Positions 38,797 through 47,988 of a stretch of 64,000 nucleotides of DNA are shown here, piece after piece. Below the pieces are notes generated by a model, which saw nothing but the letters and a program-made list of their open reading frames with translations, was not told where the DNA came from and searched no databases. How positions within the stretch are numbered: the stretch's first letter is position 1; each line of letters starts with the position of its first letter. A program made the translations under genes and the position numbers. Source of the DNA: Candidatus Nitrotoga sp. 1052 (GTDB taxonomy: Bacteria > Pseudomonadota > Gammaproteobacteria > Burkholderiales > Gallionellaceae); NCBI RefSeq assembly GCF_927312905.1, contig NZ_CAKMHQ010000022.1:62001-126000 (forward strand), read 5' to 3'.

Positions 38797-39399
38797 TTAT
38801 ACTTCCCCCCACCGCTTCACTAACATATGCTCCACGCCCAAATGATCGAGTATCTTTGCCACCACAAAATCTACCAAGTCTTGCACACTTTGCGGGTGAT
38901 AGTAAAAGCCCGGATTGGGCGGCAGGATGACTGCACCGGCATGGCTCAGCTTGAGCATATTTTCCAGATGGATGGCGGAAAACGGAGTTTCGCGCGGCAC
39001 TAAAATCAATAGGCGCTTCTCCTTGAGCATGACATCGGCTGCACGGGTGATAAGGTCGTCGCTTAACCCCACCGCCACCGCCGCCAGTGTACCCATAGTG
39101 CAGGGGCAAATTACCATCGCGTCGCCAGGATTAGAGCCTGAGGCCATGGGTGCGAACCAGTCATCACGCCCGAACACGCGCAATTCGCCGCTCACTTTGC
39201 CGAGTCGTTCCGCCAAGATTTTTTCCGCATCTTGCGGACGGTTGGGTAATACAAAATCCAATTCTTGTTTGGCGACTATTTGTGCCGCTTGCGAGTAAAC
39301 CAGGTGCACGCGCTGACCGCCTTGGAGCAGGCACTCAAGCAGTCGCATGGCGTAGGGTAAGCCGGATGCGCCGGTTAGGGCGAGTACGATAGTTTTCAT
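38797..39399 (-). CDS. ubiX: Flavin prenyltransferase UbiX
   Basis: Makes prenylated FMN, the cofactor of UbiD decarboxylases, from FMN and dimethylallyl phosphate (200 aa). The flavin-binding start TIVLALTGASGLPYAMRLLE, the CPCTMGTLAAVAVG loop and the RRLLILVPRETP-like segment (KRLLILVPRETPFSAIH) are all present. Its partner ubiD begins at 63074 in this window. Confidence 0.96.
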   Translation of the reverse strand: MKTIVLALTGASGLPYAMRLLECLLQGGQRVHLVYSQAAQIVAKQELDFVLPNRPQDAEKILAERLGKVSGELRVFGRDDWFAPMASGSNPGDAMVICPCTMGTLAAVAVGLSDDLITRAADVMLKEKRLLILVPRETPFSAIHLENMLKLSHAGAVILPPNPGFYYHPQSVQDLVDFVVAKILDHLGVEHMLVKRWGEV

Positions 39400-39406
39400 G
39401 TGCTTT

Positions 39407-39952
39407 TCAACCAGTCAATTTTGGTGCTTCGAGCTCAGTGTTTGGTGCATTCAGGTAGTGTGCCGCGATCAGGCCATTTACTGTACCAAACAGCAGTGCT
39501 GCCGTGGCAAAGATAGGAATCAGATAAGCCAGCCCGGTGTGCGGAATAAGCCATAAATACACCAATAATAACTGGCCAGCAATGTGTGCAAATGCGCCGA
39601 AGATGCTGTGGGTGACCGGGCCGAACCAGCGCGCCGGCAAATGCTGGCTGATGGCCAGTATGGCGATGCTGCATAGTGCACCGCTTAGGCTGAGAAAAAA
39701 TCCAGGCGTAAGAAAACTTCCCATAAGCAAGCTGCCCGCCAGCACTCGCAACAGCGATACCCATGCCGCCATGCGCCAGCCGTAGCGTGTAAGTACGATG
39801 AGAGTGACAATGTTAGCCAAACCGGGTTTTACGCCAGGTAATGGCGAGGGGATGGCCGCTTCCAGCATTGACAGGCCCATCGCCAATGCCGCCATGCGCG
39901 CGATGTGGTGATCCGCTGCGGTAGTTGCGAGTTTAATAGTTAAGGCTGTCAT
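39407..39952 (-). CDS. Gx transporter family membrane protein
   Basis: Hydrophobic protein of 181 aa with five to six helices and the pattern LEAAIPSPLPGVKPGLANIV, typical of the Gx transporter family (formerly heptaprenyl diphosphate synthase component I-like). Function is uncertain. In many genomes it neighbours a NusG-II protein and an ApbE flavin transferase, suggesting a redox-membrane role. I chose the Met at 39952, which overlaps the upstream gene by 20 bases; a Met six codons earlier is possible. Confidence 0.82.
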   Translation of the reverse strand: MTALTIKLATTAADHHIARMAALAMGLSMLEAAIPSPLPGVKPGLANIVTLIVLTRYGWRMAAWVSLLRVLAGSLLMGSFLTPGFFLSLSGALCSIAILAISQHLPARWFGPVTHSIFGAFAHIAGQLLLVYLWLIPHTGLAYLIPIFATAALLFGTVNGLIAAHYLNAPNTELEAPKLTG

Positions 39953-40307
39953 AACGCTTGCCCCTGCCACTCATTTCAACGCTGACCTGGTTGGGCAGGC
40001 AGATGGCAATTTCGCCTGCCTGCTTCAGCCAGCCCTGATGCACGCAATATTGGCGCGGGCTGGGATCGGCGGCGATGCGTACCTGCCGGTTGTGTATGGC
40101 AATCCGGCTAATACCGAGCGGGCCGGGCACAGAAATAATTTGGTTGCGAGATAGCGGCACTTCACTGAATATTTTGCCGCTGCTGCGAATGATAGCCTTG
40201 TCCGCTACGCCGCCTTGCCATAGTGTGACGGTGGTCCATGTAATGCAGAGCACACCGAGTAACAGCACCATCCAATCGCCTATCTTTATGGGCGCTAATG
40301 GCAACAT
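39933..40307 (-). CDS. NusG domain II-containing membrane-anchored protein
   Basis: Protein of 124 aa with one N-terminal membrane helix (MVLLLGVLCITWTTVTLW) and an extracytoplasmic NusG-domain-II barrel with GISRIAIHNRQVRIAADPSP and a conserved CVHQGW, then ICLPNQVSVEM. The role is unknown; it is not the transcription factor NusG. It overlaps the Gx transporter gene, so the pair is translationally linked and precedes ubiX. Confidence 0.85.
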   Translation of the reverse strand: MLPLAPIKIGDWMVLLLGVLCITWTTVTLWQGGVADKAIIRSSGKIFSEVPLSRNQIISVPGPLGISRIAIHNRQVRIAADPSPRQYCVHQGWLKQAGEIAICLPNQVSVEMSGRGKRYDSLNY

Positions 40308-40343
40308 GATTATTGATCGTGAATAGCAACGCTAAGCAACATT

Positions 40344-40431
40344 CCGTCATTCCCGCACTGAAAGACATTCAGTGGATTTAAATCCAAGTTGCTCTGAGAA
40401 GCCTGGATTTGCTCCTGTACGGAAATGACGG
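40344..40431. repeat. Inverted-repeat element between rapZ and NusG-II gene
   Basis: The ends CCGTCATTCC and GGAAATGACGG are inverted, with one extra A in the right arm, around about 67 bases. The inner part also carries TGGATTTAAATCCA, a perfect palindrome. The arms resemble the small hairpin at 14645-14672. It could be a dispersed extragenic palindrome or a transcript-end hairpin. Confidence 0.5.
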
Positions 40432-40467
40432 TTGCTGTAATGAAATTTGTCATAAATTACACAAAAA

Positions 40468-41337
40468 TCAATAAGTGTTACCGAGTTCGCGGTGACGCAG
40501 CAGTACTTGCTGTTGCAACTTAAAACAACTCGCAAGCTTTTCCACCAAGTACACCGAGCGATGTTGACCACCTGTGCAACCGAGGGCGATGGTGAGATAG
40601 CTGCGGTTATCAGCGATGAAGCAGGGCAGCCACCTCTCGACAAAACTGCGGATGTCTTCGCACATTTTTTGTACATTTTGGTTGCGTTCGAGAAACTCAA
40701 TCACCGCAGCATCGCGTCCGGTTAGTGGCCGAAGCACGGGATCGTAATGTGGGTTGGGTAGGCAGCGCACGTCGAACACAAAGTCGGCATCAAACGGAAT
40801 GCCATTCTTAAAACCGAACGATTGGAACAGCAAGGTAATGCGTGCGCGGTCAACCCCCTTAAAATCTTTGACCCAGGCACGCAAGGCATTGGCGCCGAGC
40901 TCGCTGGTATCAATACGATGGCCGATGTTACTGATCTCGGCAAGCATTTCGCGCTCGAGTTGCACGCATTCAGGCAAGGTAAGCCCTTCATTGGTCTGCC
41001 CCGGAGGTAGAGCATTACGCAGCGGATGGCGGCGACGCGTTTCAGAAAAGCGTTTCACCAGCGTGTCGGTCTGCGCGTCTAGAAAGAGCAAGTGCACATC
41101 GATACCCTGCTGCTTAAGTTGTTCAATATAGTGCGGCAGTTGTTTCACGCTGTCGCCGCTACGCACGTCTATGCTGACAGCAATGCGCATGTTACCGGTC
41201 TGATGCAGATTTTCCATGAGGACGGGCAACAATGCAGCAGGCAGATTGTCCACACAATAGTAGCCGCTGTCTTCCAGCGCCTTGAGCGCCACGCTTTTTC
41301 CTGAGCCGGAGAGGCCGCTGATCAGAAATAATTGCAT
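40468..41337 (-). CDS. rapZ: RNase adapter protein RapZ
   Basis: Nucleotide-binding adapter (289 aa). In enterobacteria it delivers the sRNA GlmZ to RNase E and senses glucosamine-6-phosphate. The Walker A is [11 protein letters not shown], and the C-terminal RNA-binding domain has [16 protein letters not shown]. It follows hprK by three bases. GlmZ is not known in betaproteobacteria, so the RNA partner here is open. Confidence 0.95.
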   Translation of the reverse strand: MQLFLISGLSGSGKSVALKALEDSGYYCVDNLPAALLPVLMENLHQTGNMRIAVSIDVRSGDSVKQLPHYIEQLKQQGIDVHLLFLDAQTDTLVKRFSETRRRHPLRNALPPGQTNEGLTLPECVQLEREMLAEISNIGHRIDTSELGANALRAWVKDFKGVDRARITLLFQSFGFKNGIPFDADFVFDVRCLPNPHYDPVLRPLTGRDAAVIEFLERNQNVQKMCEDIRSFVERWLPCFIADNRSYLTIALGCTGGQHRSVYLVEKLASCFKLQQQVLLRHRELGNTY

Positions 41338-41340
41338 GAT

Positions 41341-42279
41341 TTATTGCTCCTGCATTTGCTGCTCGTGACGACTGAGAAATTCTTGCATGCTATCGATACC
41401 GCGTTGCTGCAGTACAAAATTGCGCGCTGCCGCTTCTACCAGCACCGCAAGGTTGCGCCCGGCCATGACCGGGATGCTCACCGTGCTAATCTTCACGCCA
41501 AGGATTTCCTGATGACTAGCCGCTAGCGGCAGGCGTTCCAGATGGGAAAGGTCGCCGCGAAGAGGGCGATGCAGATGCACAATGAGCTTTAAACTTTTTT
41601 TGCGCCGCACCGCGGTCTCGCCAAACATGGTTCGAATATTCAGCACACCCAGCCCCCGTACTTCGAGGAAGTCACGCAACAGTTCCGGGCAGCGCCCTTC
41701 CAGCGTTTCCGGAGAAATACGGTACAGCTCGGTGATATCGTCCGCCACTAAACCATTGCCGCGTGTGATAAGTTCCAGTCCCAGCTCACTCTTGCCTATT
41801 CCGCTATCACCCGTGACCAGCACCCCCACCCCCAGCACGTCAAGAAACACGCCGTGGCGCGTGGTCGATTCCGCCAGCGCTTTGACAATGTAATGACGCA
41901 CCAGCCACATCAAATGTACGCTGGGCAGAGGAGAACGGAACAGCGGTGTATGTGTGCGGTTAGCGTAAATGATCAACTCCTGCGGGATCTTCTCCGTGCC
42001 GGCCACGATCAGGCATAGCGTACCGCCGCGTTCAAGTTGCGTCAGCGCCTCTGTGAACGCGGCGGACGAAAGCCCTTGAAGATGGTCGACTTCGGTTTCA
42101 CTCAATACCTGCACCCAATTCGGATGGATCAAATTGAGGTGACCAATTAAACCCTTGTTAGAGGCACTGACTAAATCACTATCAAGTATCTTCGCAGCAC
42201 CATTCGCTCCGGCTACCCAGCTTAATTCCAGCTGCTCCTGCTTGTCCTCGAACAGCTGTTGGATATTGACCTGTGCCAT
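41341..42279 (-). CDS. hprK: HPr kinase/phosphorylase
   Basis: Bifunctional enzyme (312 aa) that phosphorylates and dephosphorylates HPr on a serine. The Walker A is GDSGIGKSELGLELITRG and the HprK signature LEVRGLGVLNIRTMFGE is intact. Typical of betaproteobacteria, next to ptsN and rapZ. The usual ptsH and ptsI do not follow rapZ within this window. Confidence 0.96.
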   Translation of the reverse strand: MAQVNIQQLFEDKQEQLELSWVAGANGAAKILDSDLVSASNKGLIGHLNLIHPNWVQVLSETEVDHLQGLSSAAFTEALTQLERGGTLCLIVAGTEKIPQELIIYANRTHTPLFRSPLPSVHLMWLVRHYIVKALAESTTRHGVFLDVLGVGVLVTGDSGIGKSELGLELITRGNGLVADDITELYRISPETLEGRCPELLRDFLEVRGLGVLNIRTMFGETAVRRKKSLKLIVHLHRPLRGDLSHLERLPLAASHQEILGVKISTVSIPVMAGRNLAVLVEAAARNFVLQQRGIDSMQEFLSRHEQQMQEQ

Positions 42280-42284
42280 TACTG

Positions 42285-42740
42285 TTACATCGCCCAGTTA
42301 GTAAATAATTGATGAATTACCGCTACATCATTGCTATTCTGTATTTGTTCGCGGAAGGTTTTATCACTGAACATTTGCGCCAGTTCGCCGAGTAGTTGCA
42401 GGTGCAAGTCGGTGGCCCGTTCCGGCACCAATAAAACGAAAATCAGGTTAACCGGTTGACCATCTGGTGCGTCGAACGGAATCAATGCTTGGGTCTTGAC
42501 GAAAGCAGCAATCGCATCACGCAGACCCTTGATGCGACCATGCGGGATAGCCACGCTGTGTCCCAGGCCAGTCGAGCCGAGCTTCTCGCGCGCAAACAGG
42601 CTATCGAATACTTGGCTACGTGCGATTTTCTGAGTGTTTTCAAATAACACCCCCACTCTTTCGAAAACCCGTTTTTTACTGGTGGAATCGGCGTCCAATA
42701 TGACGTTCTCAAGGGGCAGGACTTTGCTGATCAGGTTCAT
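42285..42740 (-). CDS. ptsN: Nitrogen-PTS EIIA component PtsN
   Basis: EIIA-Ntr (151 aa from the Met at 42740; a GTG four codons earlier is possible). A regulatory phosphoprotein controlling potassium uptake and stress pathways. The phosphorylated histidine is in GHSVAIPHGRIKGL. It follows hpf but is separated by an intrinsic terminator (42755-42787), and is followed by hprK within six bases. Confidence 0.94.
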   Translation of the reverse strand: MNLISKVLPLENVILDADSTSKKRVFERVGVLFENTQKIARSQVFDSLFAREKLGSTGLGHSVAIPHGRIKGLRDAIAAFVKTQALIPFDAPDGQPVNLIFVLLVPERATDLHLQLLGELAQMFSDKTFREQIQNSNDVAVIHQLFTNWAM

Positions 42741-42754
42741 AATTTCAAGCACAT

Positions 42755-42787
42755 CAAAAAAAGGAAGGGGCGGCCATAAGCCGCCCC
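42755..42787 (-). terminator. Intrinsic terminator between hpf and ptsN
   Basis: On the minus strand GGGGCGGC, a five-base loop TTATG and GCCGCCCC form a perfect 8-base GC stem followed by TTCCTTTTTTT. It lies in the 51 bases between hpf and the ptsN start, so it should cut or attenuate transcription from rpoN-hpf into ptsN-hprK-rapZ. Confidence 0.88.
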
Positions 42788-42791
42788 ACTA

Positions 42792-43121
42792 TCATTCTTG
42801 CCCTAGTGCAGGGGGATTGCCGGATTCATCATGGCGACGAGCGGCATGTTTTTCTTTATGCTTGATAATTTGGCGATCGAGTTTTTCGATCAGATTATCA
42901 ATCGCGACATATAAGTTCGTATCATCAGATTCTACAAAAATCGTCTTGCCACTCAGGTGGACGTTGGCCTCGGCCTTTTGTTTCAGTTTTTCCACCGAAA
43001 GGACGACATTGACATCAATCATGTTGTCGAAGTGACGTTCGATTTTGTCGAGTTTGCTTATCACGTGCTCGCGAATGGCGGGGGTAATTTCCAAATGATG
43101 TCCGCTGAGATTGAGGTTCAT
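42792..43121 (-). CDS. hpf: Ribosome hibernation promoting factor, short form
   Basis: HPF/YhbH (109 aa) that inactivates 70S ribosomes by dimerisation in stationary phase. It begins MNLNLSGHHLEITPAIREHV and has the conserved IDVNVVLSVEKLKQKAEANVH-like strand. The short form with no C-terminal dimerisation domain, so it works as in gammaproteobacteria. Shine-Dalgarno AAGGAG. Follows rpoN by 16 bases, as usual. Confidence 0.94.
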   Translation of the reverse strand: MNLNLSGHHLEITPAIREHVISKLDKIERHFDNMIDVNVVLSVEKLKQKAEANVHLSGKTIFVESDDTNLYVAIDNLIEKLDRQIIKHKEKHAARRHDESGNPPALGQE

Positions 43122-43137
43122 GGCCTGCTCCTTATAG

Positions 43138-44577
43138 TTAGAGTGATTTACGAAGATTAACTGGGAGGATGTTCAGTAATTCCCGGTATTTTGCCACGGT
43201 ACGCCGGGCAACCAATATGCCCTGCTGTGCCAGGATTCCAGACATGCGGCTGTCGGTTAGGGGGTGACGCGCATCTTCCTGGTTAACAAGCTGCTTGATG
43301 AGTGCGCGGATCGCCGTGGAGGAACACGTACCGCCACTTTCAGTCGCGATTCCGCTACCGAAAAAATACTTAAGTTCATAGATGCCACGCGGGGTGAGCA
43401 TAAATTTTTGCGTAGTCACGCGGGAGATGGTGGATTCATGCAGATCAAGCTGTTCTGCGATTTCGCGCAGTACCAGCGGGCGCATAGCGGTTTCGCCGTG
43501 CTCGAAAAAATTGCGTTGGCGATCCACAATTGTCTGCGATACACGCAAAATAGTATCAAAACGCTGTTGCAAATTTTTGATAAACCAGCGCGCTTCCTGC
43601 AATTGGCCGGCCAGATGCTGTGTGCTTTTTTCGTTGCCCTGTTGCAAAATATTGGCATACATTTGGTTAACGCGCAGGCGAGGCATGGCACCCTGATTCA
43701 GTCGTACATGCCAGCTACCGTGATGGCATTCTACTACCACGTCAGGTACTACATAGTCTGCAGCTCGCTGTTCAAATTCAGCGCCAGGTCTTGGTTGCAG
43801 ATGGGTGATGAGCGATTGCACGGTGCGCAATGCGTCATCGTCACAGCGAAGAACTTTCTTCAGCTTGGTAAAATCGTGCGCCCCCAGCAGGTTGAGGTGC
43901 TGCGTCACCAAGCGCAGTGCCAGATCACGGCATGGGGTATCTTCCGGGAGTGCTTTGAGTTGTAGAGCCAGGCATTCGCTTAAGGTACGTGCGGCTATGC
44001 CTGGCTGATCCAGGTGCTGCAATTGCACCAGTGCAGTTTCCAAGTCATCCAAGGTAATGTCGAGTTGTTCCGGCAGCATTTCGACAATTTCTTCCAGCGG
44101 CTGTGCCAGATAACCGTTGGCATCCAATGCGTCGATCAACAGACCGATAATTTTTCGGTCGCGCACATCATGCTGGCTCATATTTAGTTGCCAGATGAGA
44201 TGTTCACGCAGGCTGGGGGTATCTGCTGCAACTTCGGCACGAGCTTCTTTTTCATCATCCGGCCCGTTTGCTGCGGAAAAAGAAGATTCATTCCAGTCTT
44301 CTTTTACCCATTCTTCATCGGCCTGTTGCGGCATTTCATCTTTTACTTCGGTATTATCTACAGCATTATCTACAACGGAGGTAGAGGCAGCATCTCCATG
44401 AGCATAGGGCTGCATAGCGTCTTCATCTTCACGTTCGAGTAATGGATTTTCGTCCAGCAAGCGTGCCACCTCCTGATTGACTTCCAACGTGGAGAGTTGC
44501 AACAGGCGTATGGCTTGCTGTAGCTGGGGGGTAAGCGTCAGTTGCTGGGATTGCTTAAGTTGTAATGTGGGTTTCAT
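43138..44577 (-). CDS. rpoN: RNA polymerase sigma-54 factor
   Basis: Sigma-54 (479 aa). The glutamine/leucine-rich activator-interacting region I (LQLKQSQQLTLTPQLQQAI) is followed by an acidic region II, the core-binding domain and the C-terminal RpoN box ARRTVAKYRE that reads the -24 element. Full-length. Order lptB-rpoN-hpf-ptsN is conserved. Confidence 0.97.
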   Translation of the reverse strand: MKPTLQLKQSQQLTLTPQLQQAIRLLQLSTLEVNQEVARLLDENPLLEREDEDAMQPYAHGDAASTSVVDNAVDNTEVKDEMPQQADEEWVKEDWNESSFSAANGPDDEKEARAEVAADTPSLREHLIWQLNMSQHDVRDRKIIGLLIDALDANGYLAQPLEEIVEMLPEQLDITLDDLETALVQLQHLDQPGIAARTLSECLALQLKALPEDTPCRDLALRLVTQHLNLLGAHDFTKLKKVLRCDDDALRTVQSLITHLQPRPGAEFEQRAADYVVPDVVVECHHGSWHVRLNQGAMPRLRVNQMYANILQQGNEKSTQHLAGQLQEARWFIKNLQQRFDTILRVSQTIVDRQRNFFEHGETAMRPLVLREIAEQLDLHESTISRVTTQKFMLTPRGIYELKYFFGSGIATESGGTCSSTAIRALIKQLVNQEDARHPLTDSRMSGILAQQGILVARRTVAKYRELLNILPVNLRKSL

Positions 44578-44615
44578 TACGCAATTTACGGATAAGAGCG
44601 GCGCATAGTGTGCAT

Positions 44616-45338
44616 TTATAGTTTGAAATGCTCGCCAAGATATACTTTTCTCACACCTTCATTATAAATGATTTCCTCGGGTTTGCCTTCTGCCATTACC
44701 GACCCGGCATTAATAATATAGGCGCGGTCACAGATTCCCAATGTTTCGCGAACATTGTGGTCGGTAATCAGCACGCCAATGTCACGTTCTTTAAGAAAAC
44801 GAATGATTTTCTGAATGTCCAGCACGGCAATCGGATCTACCCCTGCAAATGGTTCATCCAGCAGAATGAAGCGTGGATTGGTGGCCAGCGCACGAGCGAT
44901 TTCGACACGTCGTCGCTCGCCCCCGGACAGGCTGATAGCTGGATTGTTACGTATATGAGTAATATGCAAATCTTCCATCAATTCATCCTGCCGTGCTTGA
45001 ATTTCATCGTTATCGTAATCTTGTAATTCCAGCACAGCCTGAATATTTTGCGCGACCGTTAGACGGCGAAAAATAGATGCTTCCTGTGGCAGATAGCCCA
45101 ACCCCAAACGTGCACGGCGATGGATGGGGAGATGAGTAATGTTCTGTCCATTGATGAAAATATCGCCTCCGTCCGCAGCTACCAGCCCGACAATCATGTA
45201 AAAGCAAGTGGTCTTTCCAGCACCGTTAGGACCAAGCAGTCCGACTACCTCGCCGCTCTGTACCGACAGGGAAACATCATGCACTACGGTGCGGGAACGA
45301 TAGCGCTTATTCAGTGCAACGGCGCGCAGCTCGCTCAT
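44616..45338 (-). CDS. lptB: LPS export ABC transporter ATPase LptB
   Basis: Cytosolic ATPase (240 aa) of LptB2FG, which pulls LPS from the inner membrane onto the LptC-LptA bridge. Walker [13 protein letters not shown], signature [16 protein letters not shown] and Walker [14 protein letters not shown] are intact. It overlaps lptA by four bases. Confidence 0.97.
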   Translation of the reverse strand: MSELRAVALNKRYRSRTVVHDVSLSVQSGEVVGLLGPNGAGKTTCFYMIVGLVAADGGDIFINGQNITHLPIHRRARLGLGYLPQEASIFRRLTVAQNIQAVLELQDYDNDEIQARQDELMEDLHITHIRNNPAISLSGGERRRVEIARALATNPRFILLDEPFAGVDPIAVLDIQKIIRFLKERDIGVLITDHNVRETLGICDRAYIINAGSVMAEGKPEEIIYNEGVRKVYLGEHFKL

Positions 45339-45907
45339 TGATGTTCGTTAGGCTTGGTTAGTGTCGTTGTCGGCTTGATTGACAGGGGTTCGCCGACTGA
45401 AGAGCGCTTGTTTTTAGGTTGGATGATAGCGCGCACGCGCCCCTTGTTGGAGGTAGCGTTTACCTGAAATATCTCAGTTTTGGAGTTATAGGTGATATGT
45501 TCACCACGCACTTCATCCTGATCCTGTTTTATGCGCGCCTGACCGAAGAAGTCTATGATTGCGGTCTTGGTGTTATATTCAATGCGCTCACCATACCCTT
45601 CCACATATCCGTCAATATTATCGCGCTTCTGGCGAAAACTGGCGGGTTGTCCGGTTGCCGTACCATGCTTGAATCCTTCCTTGTCCTGTACCACGACAAC
45701 TTTGTCTGCGTTAACGATCATCGTGCCCTGAGTGAGCTGCACCTTGCCTTCAAAAACGCTGATTTGTTTGACGTCGTCAATACTGAGCTGATTTGCTTCC
45801 AAATGCATCGGTTTGTCACGGTCGGCAAGTTCCGCTTGGCTGATTGGCATATGGCAGATAAGCTCTATGCAGAGCAGAGTGGCGTATTTAATTTTTGTCG
45901 GGCGCAT
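45335..45907 (-). CDS. lptA: LPS transport periplasmic bridge protein LptA
   Basis: OstA-like beta-jellyroll protein (190 aa) that forms the periplasmic LPS bridge. A signal peptide ([17 protein letters not shown]) is followed by repeated strand motifs such as [20 protein letters not shown] and [20 protein letters not shown] chose the Met at 45907, which overlaps lptC by 20 bases; a Met seven codons earlier is possible. The C-terminus is lysine/threonine-rich. Confidence 0.92.
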   Translation of the reverse strand: MRPTKIKYATLLCIELICHMPISQAELADRDKPMHLEANQLSIDDVKQISVFEGKVQLTQGTMIVNADKVVVVQDKEGFKHGTATGQPASFRQKRDNIDGYVEGYGERIEYNTKTAIIDFFGQARIKQDQDEVRGEHITYNSKTEIFQVNATSNKGRVRAIIQPKNKRSSVGEPLSIKPTTTLTKPNEHQ

Positions 45908-46487
45908 ATTCGCTTTTAACTTGCGCAAGTAGTTTTACTATGCGCGCTTTATTATCAAATTTCATACCTACTGCGTGAACAGTGTTGCGTCCATCAATCA
46001 TCGTTACAGGTTGGTCTGTTTCAGCTAAACCACGGTCAGGGATAACATGCAGATAAGTAGTGGTAAATGTCATTTCTCTTTGCGTGGCACTAGCGGTACG
46101 TACGATTTTTACATCGTCGCGCAAAAATATTTCTTCGCCCTTCCCTGACACCATTCCATTATGTGCATAAATATGCATGGGAGGATGGTCTGAATCAAAG
46201 CTGGTAAGTTCGGGGGATTCCAGGTAAGTGCTATCATTATCTGGGTAATGCAGCATTTTTTTTGCAGCCATCACGAAACGCGGCTTGCCCTGTTCATTCA
46301 GCGTGGTAGCGACAAATTTACTAACTATAAAATCTGGGTCGTGGCGCTTGCTGCTGTCGGGAGTGAACGGCAGCGGCTGTACTTGCTGATTCAGCCAATA
46401 AGCCGCTGCCAGCAGCAGCAACAACAACAACAGCGGCAATCCAGCGAGCCAAGCGCGCAAACGATCAATGACGATTGAATAATTCAT
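45888..46487 (-). CDS. lptC: LPS export inner-membrane protein LptC
   Basis: Single-span inner-membrane protein (199 aa) that receives LPS from LptB2FG and passes it to LptA. A membrane helix rich in leucine (residues 13-32) precedes the OstA-like periplasmic domain. The ATG at 46487 overlaps the kdsC stop by four bases; the frame continues 20 codons upstream into kdsC, which I consider spurious. Confidence 0.92.
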   Translation of the reverse strand: MNYSIVIDRLRAWLAGLPLLLLLLLLAAAYWLNQQVQPLPFTPDSSKRHDPDFIVSKFVATTLNEQGKPRFVMAAKKMLHYPDNDSTYLESPELTSFDSDHPPMHIYAHNGMVSGKGEEIFLRDDVKIVRTASATQREMTFTTTYLHVIPDRGLAETDQPVTMIDGRNTVHAVGMKFDNKARIVKLLAQVKSEYAPDKN

Positions 46488-47005
46488 GCCAAATAAGGCG
46501 CGAGTTGCGCATCTAACGTGCCTTGCGCCGACATCAGCAATTCGCATGCTTCACGTACCGCGCCATGCCCGCCGTCACGCTCGGTGATATAGTGAGCGCG
46601 GTCGCGCACTGCTTGTGGCGCATTCGGCACGCTGATAGCCAACCCGACACGAAGCATCACCGGCAGATCCATCACGTCGTCGCCCATAAAGGCGACGGCA
46701 TTCAATGGCAATTTAAGTTGAGCAAGCATTTTTTGCATGCTGGCGAGCTTGTCGTGAACGCCTTGATGCAGGTGCGAGATGCCGAGATGGTGCGCGCGGA
46801 GCTCTACACACCGGGAGGTCCGACCAGTAATGATGGCCAGTTCCACACCGGATGCTTTAAGCATTTTTAAGCCATGTCCGTCAAGCGAATTGAAGCGCTT
46901 AAATTCTTCACCCGAGTCGGTTAAATAGAGACCACCATCCGTCATGATGCCGTCCACATCAAAGGCGATGAGGCGAATGGATTGTGCTTGATTTAATGAC
47001 ATCAA
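46484..47005 (-). CDS. kdsC: 3-deoxy-D-manno-octulosonate-8-phosphate phosphatase KdsC
   Basis: HAD-superfamily phosphatase (173 aa) that frees Kdo from Kdo-8-phosphate. The nucleophile motif FDVDGIMTDGG is at residues 15-25 and the late motif MGDDVMDLPVM binds magnesium. Small C0-type HAD with no cap, which forms tetramers in the family. Overlaps kdsD by four bases. Confidence 0.95.
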   Translation of the reverse strand: MMSLNQAQSIRLIAFDVDGIMTDGGLYLTDSGEEFKRFNSLDGHGLKMLKASGVELAIITGRTSRCVELRAHHLGISHLHQGVHDKLASMQKMLAQLKLPLNAVAFMGDDVMDLPVMLRVGLAISVPNAPQAVRDRAHYITERDGGHGAVREACELLMSAQGTLDAQLAPYLA

Positions 47006-47988
47006 ATCACTTTTGCACGCAGCAGATCATGCATATTCAGAGCGCCTACCAGCTTGTTGTTGGAATCTATCACCAGCATCTGGCTAATGTTATATTGCTC
47101 CATAATCTGCACCGCTTCGGCTGCCAGTGCATCCGGCATAATACTGCGCGGATTGCGCGACATGACGGAGCTGATTGAAGTGGTGGTGAAATCAACTCGC
47201 TTTTCCAATGTGCGGCGTAAATCCCCATCAGTATAGATGCCCAGCACCTGCCGAGCATCATCTACTACGGCGGTCATGCCTAACCCTTTGCGCGAGATTT
47301 CCAGCACTGCCTCGGCCAGCGTTGCATTTTGATGCACAGCAGGAATCCCCTTGTCGGAATGCATAATGTCGCGCACATGGGTAAGCAAACGGCGACCCAA
47401 GCTTCCGCCAGGGTGTGAACGAGCAAAATCTTCCTCCCCGAACCCCTTGGCATCCAGCAGTGCCACGGCCAGAGCATCGCCCAATGCTAGCGCTGCCGTG
47501 GTGCTGGCGGTAGGAGCAAGCCCCAGCGGGCAAGCCTCCTTGTCCACCGCAGCATCGAGATGCGCGTCCGATGCCTCTGCCAAGCCTGATCGCGGATTGC
47601 CTGTCAGGCTAATCAGCCGTGCCCCCTGCCGTTTGATGACTGGCACTATAGTAAGTAATTCCTGATTTTCTCCGGAATACGACAATGCAATAAACACATC
47701 GTTAGCGGTGATCATGCCTAAATCGCCGTGGCTAGCTTCGGCGGGATGTACAAAGTACGCTGGAGTACCAGTGCTAGACAGAGTAGCGGCGATCTTGCGT
47801 GCAATATGGCCAGATTTACCCATGCCGCTTACAATCACACGGCCTTCACAGGCTAAAATGATGTTTAACGCCTGCAGAAAATTTTCATCAATGCGTTGCG
47901 TAAGTGCCAATACAGCTGCAGCTTCAATGTGTAATACCTCGCGAGCTAAATCAAGTGCGCGCGAGGTGGCGAAGATGGCTTTGTTCAT
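47002..47988 (-). CDS. kdsD: D-arabinose-5-phosphate isomerase KdsD
   Basis: Isomerase (328 aa) making arabinose-5-phosphate from ribulose-5-phosphate for Kdo synthesis. The N-terminal SIS domain (VIVSGMGKSGHIARKIAATL) is followed by two CBS domains in the C-terminal third. First gene of the kdsD-kdsC-lptCAB-rpoN run. The promoter should lie in the 220 bases upstream, where I saw no clear elements. Confidence 0.95.
   Translation of the reverse strand: MNKAIFATSRALDLAREVLHIEAAAVLALTQRIDENFLQALNIILACEGRVIVSGMGKSGHIARKIAATLSSTGTPAYFVHPAEASHGDLGMITANDVFIALSYSGENQELLTIVPVIKRQGARLISLTGNPRSGLAEASDAHLDAAVDKEACPLGLAPTASTTAALALGDALAVALLDAKGFGEEDFARSHPGGSLGRRLLTHVRDIMHSDKGIPAVHQNATLAEAVLEISRKGLGMTAVVDDARQVLGIYTDGDLRRTLEKRVDFTTTSISSVMSRNPRSIMPDALAAEAVQIMEQYNISQMLVIDSNNKLVGALNMHDLLRAKVI

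Noticed and set aside
38690-39109. 139-codon minus-strand frame overlapping the end of ubiX
   Set aside because: It lies in another phase within ubiX, has glycine/arginine-rich low-complexity content, no ribosome-binding site and no family resemblance.
44588-44615. Missing or broken gene between lptB and rpoN
   Set aside because: The 38-base gap is ordinary; rpoN directly follows lptB as in related genomes.
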